Positions 33,440 to 42,208 of a stretch of 64,000 bases of DNA are shown one piece after another. Position 1 is the first letter of the stretch. Each line of letters opens with the position of its first letter. Origin of the DNA: VAZQ01 sp050179645 (lineage in GTDB: Bacteria; Pseudomonadota; Alphaproteobacteria; Rhizobiales; Xanthobacteraceae). The translations under genes were made by a program, and so were the position numbers. Below the pieces are notes generated by a model that was not told the DNA's origin, searched no databases, and saw only the letters and a program-made list of their open reading frames with translations. The DNA is taken from positions 3,461 to 67,460 of the forward strand of contig JBFXEX010000010.1 of NCBI GenBank assembly GCA_050179645.1. Direction: 5' to 3'.

Positions 33440-34963
33440 ATGTCCGCCACACGCCGCCAAGCCGTCGCGCTGCTCGCCGCTTTTGCCACAATCGGGCCGG
33501 GGGCGCCTGGCCGCGCCGAGACGAGGCGCATCGCCATCGTCCTGACCAACGATATCTACCTGATGGGCGACGAGCCAGGACCCGACGGTCAGCGCCGCGG
33601 CGGCTTTCCACGGCTCGCCGCGGTGGTTAAGGCGGAGCGCGCCAAGGGCGGTCACGTGCTGTTCGCCCACGGCGGCGACACTCTGTCGCCCTCGCTGATG
33701 TCCGGAATCGACCACGGCGCCCACATCATCAGGCTCACCAATATGATCCGGCCAGACATTTTCGTCCCCGGCAATCATGAGTTCGACTTCGGCAAGGACA
33801 CGTTCCTGCAGCGCATGTCGGAAGCCAATTTCCCGCTCTACGCCGCCAACCTGCGTGGGGCGGACGGCAAGCCACTGCCGAAGTTCAAGGATCGGGAGAT
33901 CCTGACCATCGACGGCGTGCGGATCGGGCTGACCGGCGCAGCGTTCGACCAGTCCGCCACGGTCTCGTCGCCTGGCGACCTGCGCTTTGCGCAGACGCTC
34001 GCAACCATGAAGGCGCAGGCCGAGGCGCTGCGGAAGGAGGGCGCGGACTTTGTCGTCGGGGTGGCCCACGTCACCCGCACCGAAGGCTATGCGGTGCTCG
34101 ACACCGGCCTGTTCGACCTGCTTCTGACGGGGCACACCCACGACCTGTTCATCAACTACAACGGCCGTTGCGCGATGGTGGAGTCGAACCATGACGCCCA
34201 TTATGTCACGGTCATCGACCTCAGGCTGGAGGTGAAGACCGAGGGCAGCAAGCGCGTCGTGGCCTGGTGGCCGGAGTTCCGCGTGATCGACACCGCCACC
34301 GTCGCGCCTGACCCCGAAGTTGCCGCGGTCGTCGCCGGCTACGAGGCGCAGCTCAGCCTGGCGCTCGACAAGCCGATCGGCACCACCGCTGTGGAACTCG
34401 ACAGCCGTACCATGACGGTGCGCACGCGCGAGGCCGCGATCGGCGCATTGATCGCCGATGCGATGCGGGCCTCGACTCATGCGCAGGCGGCAGTGACGAA
34501 CGGCGGTGGCATTCGCGGCGGCCGCATCTACGCGCCCGGCACCGCCATCACTCGACGCGACATTGTCGCCGAACTGCCGTTCGACAACCGCGTGGTGGCG
34601 ATCGACATCAGCGGCGCAACGTTGCGGCTGGCGATCGAAAACGGACTGTCGCAGTTGCCCAAGCCGGCGGGACGCTTTCCCCAGGTTTCGGGGCTGGCGA
34701 TCGAAGCCGACCCCAGCCGCCCGCCGGGCAGCCGGGTGCTGTCCATGAAGGTCGACGGCGAACCGCTCAACGAGACGCGCATCTACCGGATCGCCACCAA
34801 CGATTACATGCTGCGTGGCGGCGACGACTACACCATGTTCATCGATGCGCCGGAGGTGCTGGACGCGGCCGACGCGCCGCTGCTCTCGACCGACGTGATA
34901 GAGTACATCGAGCAGATCGGGACCATCCGCACGGAGGTCGGTGACCGCCTCGTGCTGAAGTGA
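33440..34963 (+). CDS. Exported 5'-nucleotidase-family metallophosphoesterase
   Basis: The 507-residue protein (from ATG 33440) has an exported N-terminus (RRQAVALLAAFATIGPG, cleaved near GRA-E). An N-terminal calcineurin-like domain carries GGDTLSP (78-84), GNHEFDFG (111-118), VGVAHVTRTEG and TGHTHD. A C-terminal 5'-nucleotidase domain carries TNGGGIRGGR and YRIATNDYMLRGGDDY. These enzymes hydrolyse nucleotides or sugar nucleotides in the periplasm. The first metal motif, usually D-x-H, reads D38-I-Y40 (LTNDIYLMGD); some relatives also have Tyr there, so activity may persist. An upstream ATG at 33404 is possible. Confidence 0.9.
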   Translation: MSATRRQAVALLAAFATIGPGAPGRAETRRIAIVLTNDIYLMGDEPGPDGQRRGGFPRLAAVVKAERAKGGHVLFAHGGDTLSPSLMSGIDHGAHIIRLTNMIRPDIFVPGNHEFDFGKDTFLQRMSEANFPLYAANLRGADGKPLPKFKDREILTIDGVRIGLTGAAFDQSATVSSPGDLRFAQTLATMKAQAEALRKEGADFVVGVAHVTRTEGYAVLDTGLFDLLLTGHTHDLFINYNGRCAMVESNHDAHYVTVIDLRLEVKTEGSKRVVAWWPEFRVIDTATVAPDPEVAAVVAGYEAQLSLALDKPIGTTAVELDSRTMTVRTREAAIGALIADAMRASTHAQAAVTNGGGIRGGRIYAPGTAITRRDIVAELPFDNRVVAIDISGATLRLAIENGLSQLPKPAGRFPQVSGLAIEADPSRPPGSRVLSMKVDGEPLNETRIYRIATNDYMLRGGDDYTMFIDAPEVLDAADAPLLSTDVIEYIEQIGTIRTEVGDRLVLK

Positions 34964-35022
34964 ATGCTCGACGCCTCCACGGCGCAGCCGCGTAGGGCGC
35001 AATAAGCGGAGCGCACCGGGCC

Positions 35023-35922
35023 CTACGATCCGCCATTTCCGACGAGCGCCAGATATTCCCAGACCACGGTGGCGGCGGCGAGCGCGGTGATCTCGGCCGT
35101 ATCGTAGGCGGGCGCGACCTCGACGACGTCCATGCCGGCAAATTGCAGCGTATCGAGTCCGCGCAGCACCGCCTGAACCTGCCAGCTCGCGAGCCCGCCG
35201 ATCTCCGGCGTGCCGGTACCGGGCGCGAAAGCGGGATCGAGGCAGTCGATATCGAAGGAAAGATAGGCAGCAGCGTCACCGACAGTCGAAGCGACGCGTT
35301 CGCGCACGGCCCTCGGCCCGGTTTCATGGACGTCCTGTGCGGTGACCACGGTGACGCCGCGGCTGAGCGTCCAGTCGTAGACATCCCTCTGCACCGGCGA
35401 GCGGATGCCTATCTGCACGGTGCGCTGCGGATCGACGAGGCCTTCCTCGATGGCGTGGAAGAACACCGAGCCGTGCGCGTAACGCTGTCCGAAATTGTCG
35501 GGCCAAGTGTCGACATGCGCGTCGAAATGGACGAGCGCAAGCGGCGCACCCCGCTTGCGAGCGAGCGCGCGCAGCAGCGGCAGCGAAATCGAATGATCGC
35601 CGCCGAGCACAATGAGGTGCTCATGCTGGGCCGCTTGCGCTTCAATCAGCCTCAGACTTTCGCCGATGTCGCCGAGCGCGATCGCGAAGTCGCCGACATC
35701 GGCGACCGGAAGCGCCGCGGGATCAATCCACCAGTGCGGATGATCGCCGTCGACAAGCATGCGGCTGGCCTGCCGGATCGCCACCGGACCGAAGCGCGCG
35801 CCGCTGCGGTTGGTGGTGCCGATGTCGAACGGGATGCCGGCGATATGGAACGCGGCCTCGCGGGACGACCGCGACAGGCCGAGGAAGGTCGACGGCGTCG
35901 CAAAGGTCGGCGTGGCCGCCAT
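35023..35922 (-). CDS. Agmatinase (ureohydrolase family, SpeB-like)
   Basis: The 299-residue binuclear manganese enzyme should release urea from agmatine to give putrescine. All six metal ligands are visible: H110 (GGDHS), D134, H136 and D138 (FDAHVD), and D224 and D226 (SFDIDCLDP). The start is ATG 35922, which shares its last base with the TGA of the upstream gene (TGATG) and has GGAG about eight bases upstream. The direct link to a pyruvoyl arginine decarboxylase makes agmatine a much better substrate guess than arginine or guanidinobutyrate. Confidence 0.93.
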   Translation of the reverse strand: MAATPTFATPSTFLGLSRSSREAAFHIAGIPFDIGTTNRSGARFGPVAIRQASRMLVDGDHPHWWIDPAALPVADVGDFAIALGDIGESLRLIEAQAAQHEHLIVLGGDHSISLPLLRALARKRGAPLALVHFDAHVDTWPDNFGQRYAHGSVFFHAIEEGLVDPQRTVQIGIRSPVQRDVYDWTLSRGVTVVTAQDVHETGPRAVRERVASTVGDAAAYLSFDIDCLDPAFAPGTGTPEIGGLASWQVQAVLRGLDTLQFAGMDVVEVAPAYDTAEITALAAATVVWEYLALVGNGGS

Positions 35923-36482
35923 CACGTCCGCTCCGCGAAGCGAAACACCGCGGCCGCGACTGCGCAGGTCCAACGCCCCGATGGATCACCGACTGCCGCG
36001 GCGGTCATGGAGGTGCTGCCGAAGATCAGATTGCTGGTCTGATAGACCTTCTTACGCTCGTCCCAGGCGGCGTCGGGATCGAACTCGATGCCGAGCGTCG
36101 AGGCCAGCATGCTGGCGGCAAGATCCTCGGCGTAGTCGCCGCTCTGCTCCGCGGTCATGCCGTAGCCATGATGCTCGGAGATATAGCCGTACATCTTGGC
36201 GTCGGTCGGCCGCGCCAGCCCGATGCTGGAATGGATACGTCGGCCGGGTTCGTCGGTTTCGGTGCGCGCCATCACACAGAACGTGATCTCGCCGGGACGC
36301 AGCGTCGCCACGCCGGCCTCGCGGGTCAGTTCGACGCATTCGGGCGGCAGGATCGACGACACGCTGACAAGATTCTGCTGCTCGATGTCCGCGTCCCGCA
36401 GCGCCAGCTCGAAGGCGGTGAGGCGGTGGCGATGCACGCCGACGCCGCGCGTAAGAAAGTAGCTGGTCGGAACCGGGAACAT
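35922..36482 (-). CDS. Pyruvoyl-dependent arginine decarboxylase
   Basis: The 186-residue proenzyme should convert arginine to agmatine. It matches the PvlArgDC family of archaea, chlamydiae and some bacteria: the self-cleavage site is S42-S43 within NLVSVSSILPPECV, where the second Ser becomes the pyruvoyl group. GEITFCVMARTETDEPGRRI and EHHGYGMTAEQSGDYAEDLA follow, the latter with the conserved active-site Glu region. Length is typical (about 160-190). It is translationally linked to the agmatinase gene, giving a compact arginine to agmatine to putrescine route that avoids both ornithine decarboxylase and the PLP-type arginine decarboxylase. Confidence 0.92.
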   Translation of the reverse strand: MFPVPTSYFLTRGVGVHRHRLTAFELALRDADIEQQNLVSVSSILPPECVELTREAGVATLRPGEITFCVMARTETDEPGRRIHSSIGLARPTDAKMYGYISEHHGYGMTAEQSGDYAEDLAASMLASTLGIEFDPDAAWDERKKVYQTSNLIFGSTSMTAAAVGDPSGRWTCAVAAAVFRFAERT

Positions 36483-36604
36483 GCTGACATCCTTAATCGT
36501 GTGGGAGCCCGCAGGTTCCCGAGCCTGTACGCGTGGTCAACTTATCGCGGCATCCACAGCGGATTACGACAACGAAGGAAAAATATTTCCCGGCGAAAGC
36601 TGGT

Positions 36605-37840
36605 CTACCCGACAGGGCGCCCGTCAGCGATGACCTTGCCGTCGTTCGGCAGACTTGCGGGCGCGACCAGTTCGACGCCGCCGCGCAGCTTGGTGACCGC
36701 CTGCAGCGTCTCGGCTACCGCGGCATCGAGCCCGGGCAAAGGCGATGCGCATTCCGCCTTGAGCGTCATCACGTCCTGCTCGTCCGCGCGTGTCACGACA
36801 AGGCGCAGCCGGCCAATCTCGGGATGCCGCCTGCCGACCTCCGCGACTTGGGAGGGATGCACGAACATCCCCTTGATCTTGGTAGTCTGGTCGGCGCGGC
36901 CCATCCAGCCGGCGATCCGCACGTTGGTGCGCCCGCACGGCGAGTGCCCTGCCATCAGCATCGAGAGGTCGCCGGTGGCGAGGCGGATCATCGGATAGTG
37001 TGGGTTGAACGACGAGACGACGACTTCGCCGACCTCGCCCGCGGCCAGCGGGTCGCCGGTGCCGGGCCGCACGATCTCCAGCAGCACGCTCTCGTTGACG
37101 ATCATTCCGTCGCGCGCCTCGCTTTCGTAGGCGATCACGCCAAGCTCGGCGGTGGCGTAGCACTGCAGCACCGCGACGCCACGCCCGGCGAGTTCGTCGC
37201 GCAGCGACCGCGGCAGCGCCGCCCCCGACACGAGCCCGCGCCGCAGCGATACGACGTCCTTACCGGTCTTGGCGGCAGCATCGAGCAGAATCTTGAGAAA
37301 ATCGGGGGTGCCGAGATAGCCGCTCGGCTTAAGATGCGCGATAGCCTCAAGCTGCTGCTCGGTGTTGCCGGTGCCGGCCGGGATCACCGCACAACCGAGC
37401 GCGTGCGCCCCCGACTCCATGATGAAGCCGCCGGGCGTCAGGTGGTAGGCGAAGGCGTTGTGGACGATGTCGCCTGCGCGCATCCCGGCGGCGAACAGCG
37501 CCCGCGCGGCCCCCCAGTAATCCTGGCCGCTGCCTTCCAGCTCGAAGACCGGGCCGGGCGACATCAGCAGGCGGCGCGCCCTGCCGGGCGCCGTTACGTT
37601 CAGCCCGCCGAACGGCGGCTGCGCCTTCTGCCGCGCCGCAAATTCGGATTTGCGCATCACCGGCAGCTTGGCCAGCGCCGCGCGCGAGGTGATGGCGTTC
37701 GGCTCGACACCGGCGAGATGCTGCGCCCAGCCCGGCGCACCCAACGCGAGCGCGATGATGTCGGGCAGCCGGCCGCACAGCTCGTGCTCCCGTTCGTCGG
37801 GATCGCGGGTTTCGAGACGGTCGTAGTGCGGCTGCGCCAT
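36605..37840 (-). CDS. Phenylacetate-CoA ligase-like adenylate-forming enzyme
   Basis: The 411-residue protein resembles PaaK-type CoA ligases: VMRKSEFAARQKAQPPFGG, then MSPGPVFELEGSGQDYWGAA, a TGNTEQQLEAI segment, ATAELGVIAYE and LATGDLSMLMAG with RIAGWMGRADQTTKIKGMFV. The usual SSGTTG loop is replaced by MSPGPVFELEG, so ATP binding must differ from classic PaaK. As I recall, enzymes of this subgroup close liv-like ABC operons in Bradyrhizobium-type genomes. It follows the LivF gene by 14 bases. The substrate is unknown, probably an aromatic or branched acid imported by the transporter. Confidence 0.85.
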   Translation of the reverse strand: MAQPHYDRLETRDPDEREHELCGRLPDIIALALGAPGWAQHLAGVEPNAITSRAALAKLPVMRKSEFAARQKAQPPFGGLNVTAPGRARRLLMSPGPVFELEGSGQDYWGAARALFAAGMRAGDIVHNAFAYHLTPGGFIMESGAHALGCAVIPAGTGNTEQQLEAIAHLKPSGYLGTPDFLKILLDAAAKTGKDVVSLRRGLVSGAALPRSLRDELAGRGVAVLQCYATAELGVIAYESEARDGMIVNESVLLEIVRPGTGDPLAAGEVGEVVVSSFNPHYPMIRLATGDLSMLMAGHSPCGRTNVRIAGWMGRADQTTKIKGMFVHPSQVAEVGRRHPEIGRLRLVVTRADEQDVMTLKAECASPLPGLDAAVAETLQAVTKLRGGVELVAPASLPNDGKVIADGRPVG

Positions 37841-37854
37841 TGCGATGCTTCGCG

Positions 37855-38748
37855 TCAGGCCAGCCAGCGCTTGCGGCGGCGATAGTGCTTGCCTTCGCGG
37901 AAGGATTTGCGCCGGCCCTCGGCGATACCGAGGTAGAATTCCTTGACGTCCTCGTTTTCGCTCAGCGCCTTGGCCTCGCCGTCGAGCACGACGCGACCGT
38001 TTTCGAGCACGTAACCGTAGCGCGCATATTTGAGGGCGATGTTAGTGTTCTGCTCGGCCAGCAGGAACGATACCCCCTCCTTGACGTTGAGGTTGCCGAC
38101 GACCTCGAAAATCTCCTCCACGAGTTGGGGAGCGAGGCCCATGGAGGGCTCGTCGAGCAGGATCATCTTCGGCCGTGACATCAGCGCGCGGCCGATCGCG
38201 CACATCTGCTGTTCACCGCCGGAGATGTAGCCCGCGGTCGAGCCGAGCCGCTCCTTAAGCCGCGGAAAATACGCGTAGACCAAGTCAAGATCGCGCCGGA
38301 TCGCGGCGTTGCCGTCGCGGCGCGTATAGCCGCCGGTCAGCAGGTTCTCCTCAACCGTCAAATGGGCGAAGCAGTGGCGCCCTTCCATCACCTGGATGCA
38401 CCCGCGGCGCACCAGGTCGTTGGGGGTGAGCGCATGGACCGCCGTGCCGTCGAACACGATCGAGCCCTTGGTGACTTCGCCACGCTCGGCTGACAGCAGG
38501 TTCGATATCGCCTTGAGCGTCGTCGACTTGCCGGCGCCATTCGCGCCCAGGAGCGCCACGATCTGCCCTCTCGGCACGGCGAGCGACACGCCCTTCAGCA
38601 CCAGAATGACGTGGTTGTAGACCACCTCGATGTTGTTCACCGACAGGATCGGAGGCGGCGTGGCGGGGGCTACGGCGGGGCCGCCGATCGCCGATGGAGG
38701 CGGCGTGACCGCCGCCTCTCCCGCGTTGCGCTCCGCCGCGCCCGACAT
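37855..38748 (-). CDS. LivF-type branched-chain amino acid ABC transporter ATPase
   Basis: The 297-residue nucleotide-binding subunit has LLGANGAGKSTTLKAISNLL (Walker A), GGYTRRDG after the Q-loop, ISGGEQQMCAIGRALMSRPK (signature) and MILLDEPSMGLAP (Walker B). It has a Pro/Ala-rich N-terminus of 35 residues and a basic C-terminus (KHYRRRKRW), both beyond the usual LivF. The start ATG 38748 shares a base with the receptor stop (TGATG). No LivG gene is present in this operon; the nearest is at 16796-17596. Confidence 0.93.
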   Translation of the reverse strand: MSGAAERNAGEAAVTPPPSAIGGPAVAPATPPPILSVNNIEVVYNHVILVLKGVSLAVPRGQIVALLGANGAGKSTTLKAISNLLSAERGEVTKGSIVFDGTAVHALTPNDLVRRGCIQVMEGRHCFAHLTVEENLLTGGYTRRDGNAAIRRDLDLVYAYFPRLKERLGSTAGYISGGEQQMCAIGRALMSRPKMILLDEPSMGLAPQLVEEIFEVVGNLNVKEGVSFLLAEQNTNIALKYARYGYVLENGRVVLDGEAKALSENEDVKEFYLGIAEGRRKSFREGKHYRRRKRWLA

Positions 38749-40067
38749 CAGTTGGTCGCCAGACAGCCCGGCGTGATCTTCTTCTCGGCCGCATACTTGG
38801 CAGCCGCTTCCTTGACCATCGGCTCGATCACCTTGTCGTCGCTGGTGTACCAGTCGGACGTGATCTTCCAGGTCTTGCCGTCCCAAGTCTGGATGCGAGC
38901 GTCCCGCGAGCCTTCATGATCGTTGCACGAGACCTTGATCGGCTTGAGCTCGCCCTCGAAGCCGAGTTCTTTCAAGCGCTCGGCGGTCAGGTTGAGATTC
39001 TCGAGTCCCCAGCGGACCTGTTCGCCGGTCAGGGGCTTGTTGCCGAACCGCGCCTGCGCGGTCCGAATCGCCTCGACGCCGAGCATGGCGTCGATCAAAC
39101 CCCGGTTGTAGAGGATCTCGCCGGTGTCTTCCCACTTCGCGGTGCCTTGGTTCTTGTCATAGAGATGCTTCTTGAGGTCGTCATGCACCTTGAAGCGGCC
39201 GGCACCGTGCTGCAGCGTGACCGAGTTGTAGCCCTTGGCGGCGTCCTCGGCGGGACGCGTGTCCTGCTCGGCGCCGGACCACCACACGCCATACATCTTG
39301 TCGCGCGCATAGCCGACCGCTGCCGCCTCTTTGATGGCGGTCGAGTTCATAACGCCCCAGCCCCACAACAGCGTGTAGTCGGGCCGGTTCTGCCGGATCT
39401 GCAGCCACGTCGATTTCTGCTCGACGCCCGGATGGGTCACCGGCAGCAGCAGCGTCGTGAAGCCATGCATCTGCGCGCGCTTCTGCACGAGCGCGATCGG
39501 TTCCTTGCCGAACGGCGAGTCGTGGTAGACCAGCGCAATCTTCTTGCCCTTGAGCTTGTCGAAGCCGCCCTCCTTCTTGGCGATGTGCTGCAGAATGATG
39601 TCGGCCGCCGTCCAATAGGTGCCGAGCAGCGGGAAGTTCCACTGGAACACCGAGCCGTCGCGCGACTCCGAGCGGCCGTAGCCCATCGAGATGATCGGAA
39701 TCTTGTCCGTCGTGGTCTTCTCGGTGATCGCAAATGTCACACCGGTCGAGAGTGGGATGACATAGGCGGCGCCGGTCGGGCCCTTGGCCTTGAGGCGCTC
39801 GTAGCATTCGACGCCGCGGTCGGTGGCGTAGCCGAACTCGCATTCCTCATAGACGATCTTGACGCCGTTGATCCCACCATCGCGCTCGTTGACCAGCCGG
39901 TAGTAGTCGGCGACGCCATTGGCGAACGGCACGCCGTTCGGCGCATAGGGGCCGGTGCGATAGACGAGGTGCGGGATGAACTGCTCGTTCTGCGCCAATG
40001 CCGGCGCGGCGGCCAACGTGCTGCCGACGGCAGCAGCAAGAACGAGCCCAACATGCCTTGCGAACAT
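38748..40067 (-). CDS. Periplasmic receptor of a branched-chain amino acid-type ABC transporter
   Basis: The 439-residue exported receptor has a signal peptide ending ALA-Q (residue 25) and the Periplasmic_binding_6 (LivK-like) fold: FIPHLVYRTGPYAPNGVPFA, GVKIVYEECEFGYATDRGVE, PIISMGYGRSESRDGSVF and KKIALVYHDSPFGKEPIALV. It is longer than amino acid receptors of E. coli (about 370), as in the subfamily thought to bind aromatic or other carboxylates. It lies between the LivM and LivF genes, coupled to LivF. The ligand is unknown; the two acyl-CoA ligases linked to this system suggest an acid that is activated after uptake. Confidence 0.92.
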   Translation of the reverse strand: MFARHVGLVLAAAVGSTLAAAPALAQNEQFIPHLVYRTGPYAPNGVPFANGVADYYRLVNERDGGINGVKIVYEECEFGYATDRGVECYERLKAKGPTGAAYVIPLSTGVTFAITEKTTTDKIPIISMGYGRSESRDGSVFQWNFPLLGTYWTAADIILQHIAKKEGGFDKLKGKKIALVYHDSPFGKEPIALVQKRAQMHGFTTLLLPVTHPGVEQKSTWLQIRQNRPDYTLLWGWGVMNSTAIKEAAAVGYARDKMYGVWWSGAEQDTRPAEDAAKGYNSVTLQHGAGRFKVHDDLKKHLYDKNQGTAKWEDTGEILYNRGLIDAMLGVEAIRTAQARFGNKPLTGEQVRWGLENLNLTAERLKELGFEGELKPIKVSCNDHEGSRDARIQTWDGKTWKITSDWYTSDDKVIEPMVKEAAAKYAAEKKITPGCLATN

Positions 40068-40174
40068 CGATTTCCTCCATCAAGCCGGCCTGGCCCATGG
40101 CGGACCGGCGGCCATTGTTTCTTGCGGGCGATGGCCCACGCTGACGGCGATAGTGCCCTTGAAGCGCCCGATGC

Positions 40175-41239
40175 TCAATATGGGAACGGCCAGAGCCGGA
40201 GCTTTTCCTTCGCGATGCCCCACAGCCGCGCAAGGCCATGTGGTTCAACGATCAGGAAAAAAACGATCATGGCGCCGAACACCATGAATTCGATGTGCGA
40301 AATCATCGCAGTCGACATCGGGATGCCGAGCCAGTGTGGGAGCTGGTTGAGAAAGATCGGCGTCAGCACGATGAAGGCGGCGCCCAGGAACGATCCGAGG
40401 ATGGTCCCAAGCCCGCCGATGATGATCATGAACAGAACCTGAAATGACCGGTTGACGTCAAAGGCGAGCGGCTCCCATGACCCGAGTCGGAAGAAGCCCC
40501 ACAGCGCGCCCGCGATCCCGATATAGAACGACGACATCGCAAAGGCCGTCAGCTTGGCATGCAGCGGCCGGATACCGATGATCTCGGCCGCGATATCCAT
40601 GTCGCGGATCGCCATCCACATGCGGCCGAGCCGCCCACGCACCAGGTTCTTCGCCGCCAGCGCAAGGACCACGACGATCGCCAATACAAAAAGATATCTC
40701 TTCATCGGCGTGTCGATCGGAAAGCCGAACAGCTCGATCTTGCCGACCGCAACCGAGCCCGAGGACGCATAGTTGGTGAACCATTTGACGCGCGCGAACG
40801 CCCACTCGAGAAAGAACTGCGCGGCGAGCGTCGCGACCGCGAGATAAAATCCTTTGATGCGCAAGGACGGCAGACCGAACAGCAGGCCGACCAGCATCGC
40901 CATCAGGCCGGCAAACAGGAAGACCAGGATGATGTTCGTCTCGGGGAGCCGCAGCGCCAGGTTGTAGGCCGCGTAGGCCCCGACCGCCATGAAGCCCCCG
41001 GTCCCGAGCGACACGAGGCCGCAATAGCCGGTCAGGATGTTGAGGCCGATCGCCGCGACCGACAGGATCATCACCGGGATCAGCACCTCGGTGTAGAGAT
41101 ACTGGCCGGCGAACAGCGGAACACCCACGAACCCGAACACGATCAGGCCGATGACAAACCAACGGTCCTGCGCGATCGGAAAGATTGCCTGATCGGCCGC
41201 ATACGACGTCTTGAACTGGCCGACCTCGCGATAGAACAC
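40175..41239 (-). CDS. LivM-type ABC transporter permease
   Basis: The 354-residue inner-membrane permease has about nine hydrophobic segments. The conserved LivM stretch is ILTGYCGLVSLGTGGFMAVGAYAAY (split across two helices), with DMDIAAEIIGIRPLHAKLTAF as the EAA-type loop and FMIIIGGLGTILGSFLGAAF. The start is GTG 41239, one base after the LivH stop. An open frame further upstream is Cys/Ser-rich and not real. A 107-base gap separates it from the receptor gene. Confidence 0.93.
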   Translation of the reverse strand: MFYREVGQFKTSYAADQAIFPIAQDRWFVIGLIVFGFVGVPLFAGQYLYTEVLIPVMILSVAAIGLNILTGYCGLVSLGTGGFMAVGAYAAYNLALRLPETNIILVFLFAGLMAMLVGLLFGLPSLRIKGFYLAVATLAAQFFLEWAFARVKWFTNYASSGSVAVGKIELFGFPIDTPMKRYLFVLAIVVVLALAAKNLVRGRLGRMWMAIRDMDIAAEIIGIRPLHAKLTAFAMSSFYIGIAGALWGFFRLGSWEPLAFDVNRSFQVLFMIIIGGLGTILGSFLGAAFIVLTPIFLNQLPHWLGIPMSTAMISHIEFMVFGAMIVFFLIVEPHGLARLWGIAKEKLRLWPFPY

Positions 41240-41240
41240 G

Positions 41241-42161
41241 TCACACCCGCTCGATGATGCGCTCGCCGAACAGTCCCTGCGGCCGAACGAGCAGGAACAG
41301 CAGAGCGAGCACATAGGCGAACCAGTTCTCGATGCCGCCGCCGGCCAGATCGAACCATTGGATCAGGACCGGGCTCATAAATACCTCGGCAAGCTTCTCG
41401 CCGGCGCCGATGATCAACCCGCCGACGATCGCGCCCGGAATGGACGTGAAGCCGCCGAGAATGAGCACCGGCAGCGCCTTGAGCGCGACCACAGAGAGCG
41501 AAAACTGCACCCCGAGCTTGGCGCCCCACATCATGCCGGCGACCAGCGCCACGATGCCGGCAACCGCCCACACCATCAGCCAGATCCGGCCGAGCGGGAT
41601 ACCGACCGACTGCGCCGCCTGATGGTCGTCGGCGACCGCGCGCAACGCCCGGCCGACCCGCGTGACCTGGAAGAACACCGCGAGCACCGCCACCATCGCC
41701 GCACAGATGATCGCGGCGATCAGCTCCGACGGATCGATCAGCAGCCCGCCCGGAAACACCGATTCGAGAATGAAAATCGGATCTTTCGGCAGGCCGAGAT
41801 TGATCTTGTAGACGTCGCTTCCCCAAATGGTCTGTCCAAAGCCCTCGAGGAAGTATGCGATGCCCAGCGTCGCCATGAACAGGATGATGCCGTCCTGATT
41901 GACCAGGTGCCGCAGCACCAGAAATTCGATCGCGTAAGCGAGCGCGATCATGATAAGCACCGATAGTGCCAGCGCGACGACGAACGGCATCACCTCCGAC
42001 AGCCGCGCGAACGACAGCGCGGCGAACAGTACCATCGCGCCTTGGGCGAAGTTGAATACGCCGGAGGCCTTGAAGATCAGCACGAAGCCGAGCGCCACGA
42101 GCGAATAGAGCACGCCGGTCAGCAATCCGCCGATCAGCGTTTCGAGGACGGGCCCCAGCAT
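41241..42161 (-). CDS. LivH-type ABC transporter permease
   Basis: The 306-residue inner-membrane permease has about eight helices. It starts with ETLIGGLLTGVLYSLVALGF and has GVFNFAQGAMVLFAALSFAR, the latter being a LivH hallmark. AVADDHQAAQSVGIPLGRIW serves as the EAA-like loop, and VLILGGFTSIPGAIVGGLII lies near the end. It is the first transporter gene of the leftward operon LivH-LivM-receptor-LivF-ligase. A Bug receptor gene lies 47 bases upstream on the same strand and may be co-transcribed. Confidence 0.93.
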   Translation of the reverse strand: MLGPVLETLIGGLLTGVLYSLVALGFVLIFKASGVFNFAQGAMVLFAALSFARLSEVMPFVVALALSVLIMIALAYAIEFLVLRHLVNQDGIILFMATLGIAYFLEGFGQTIWGSDVYKINLGLPKDPIFILESVFPGGLLIDPSELIAAIICAAMVAVLAVFFQVTRVGRALRAVADDHQAAQSVGIPLGRIWLMVWAVAGIVALVAGMMWGAKLGVQFSLSVVALKALPVLILGGFTSIPGAIVGGLIIGAGEKLAEVFMSPVLIQWFDLAGGGIENWFAYVLALLFLLVRPQGLFGERIIERV

Positions 42162-42208
42162 TGCACCCTCAAGGTCGGCTCATTCCTCGGACGATGGCTG
42201 CGCAAACG

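Noticed and set aside
41240..41314. Extension of the LivM-type gene upstream of GTG 41239
   Set aside because: The added residues are Cys/Ser-rich and lie within the LivH coding region in another frame.
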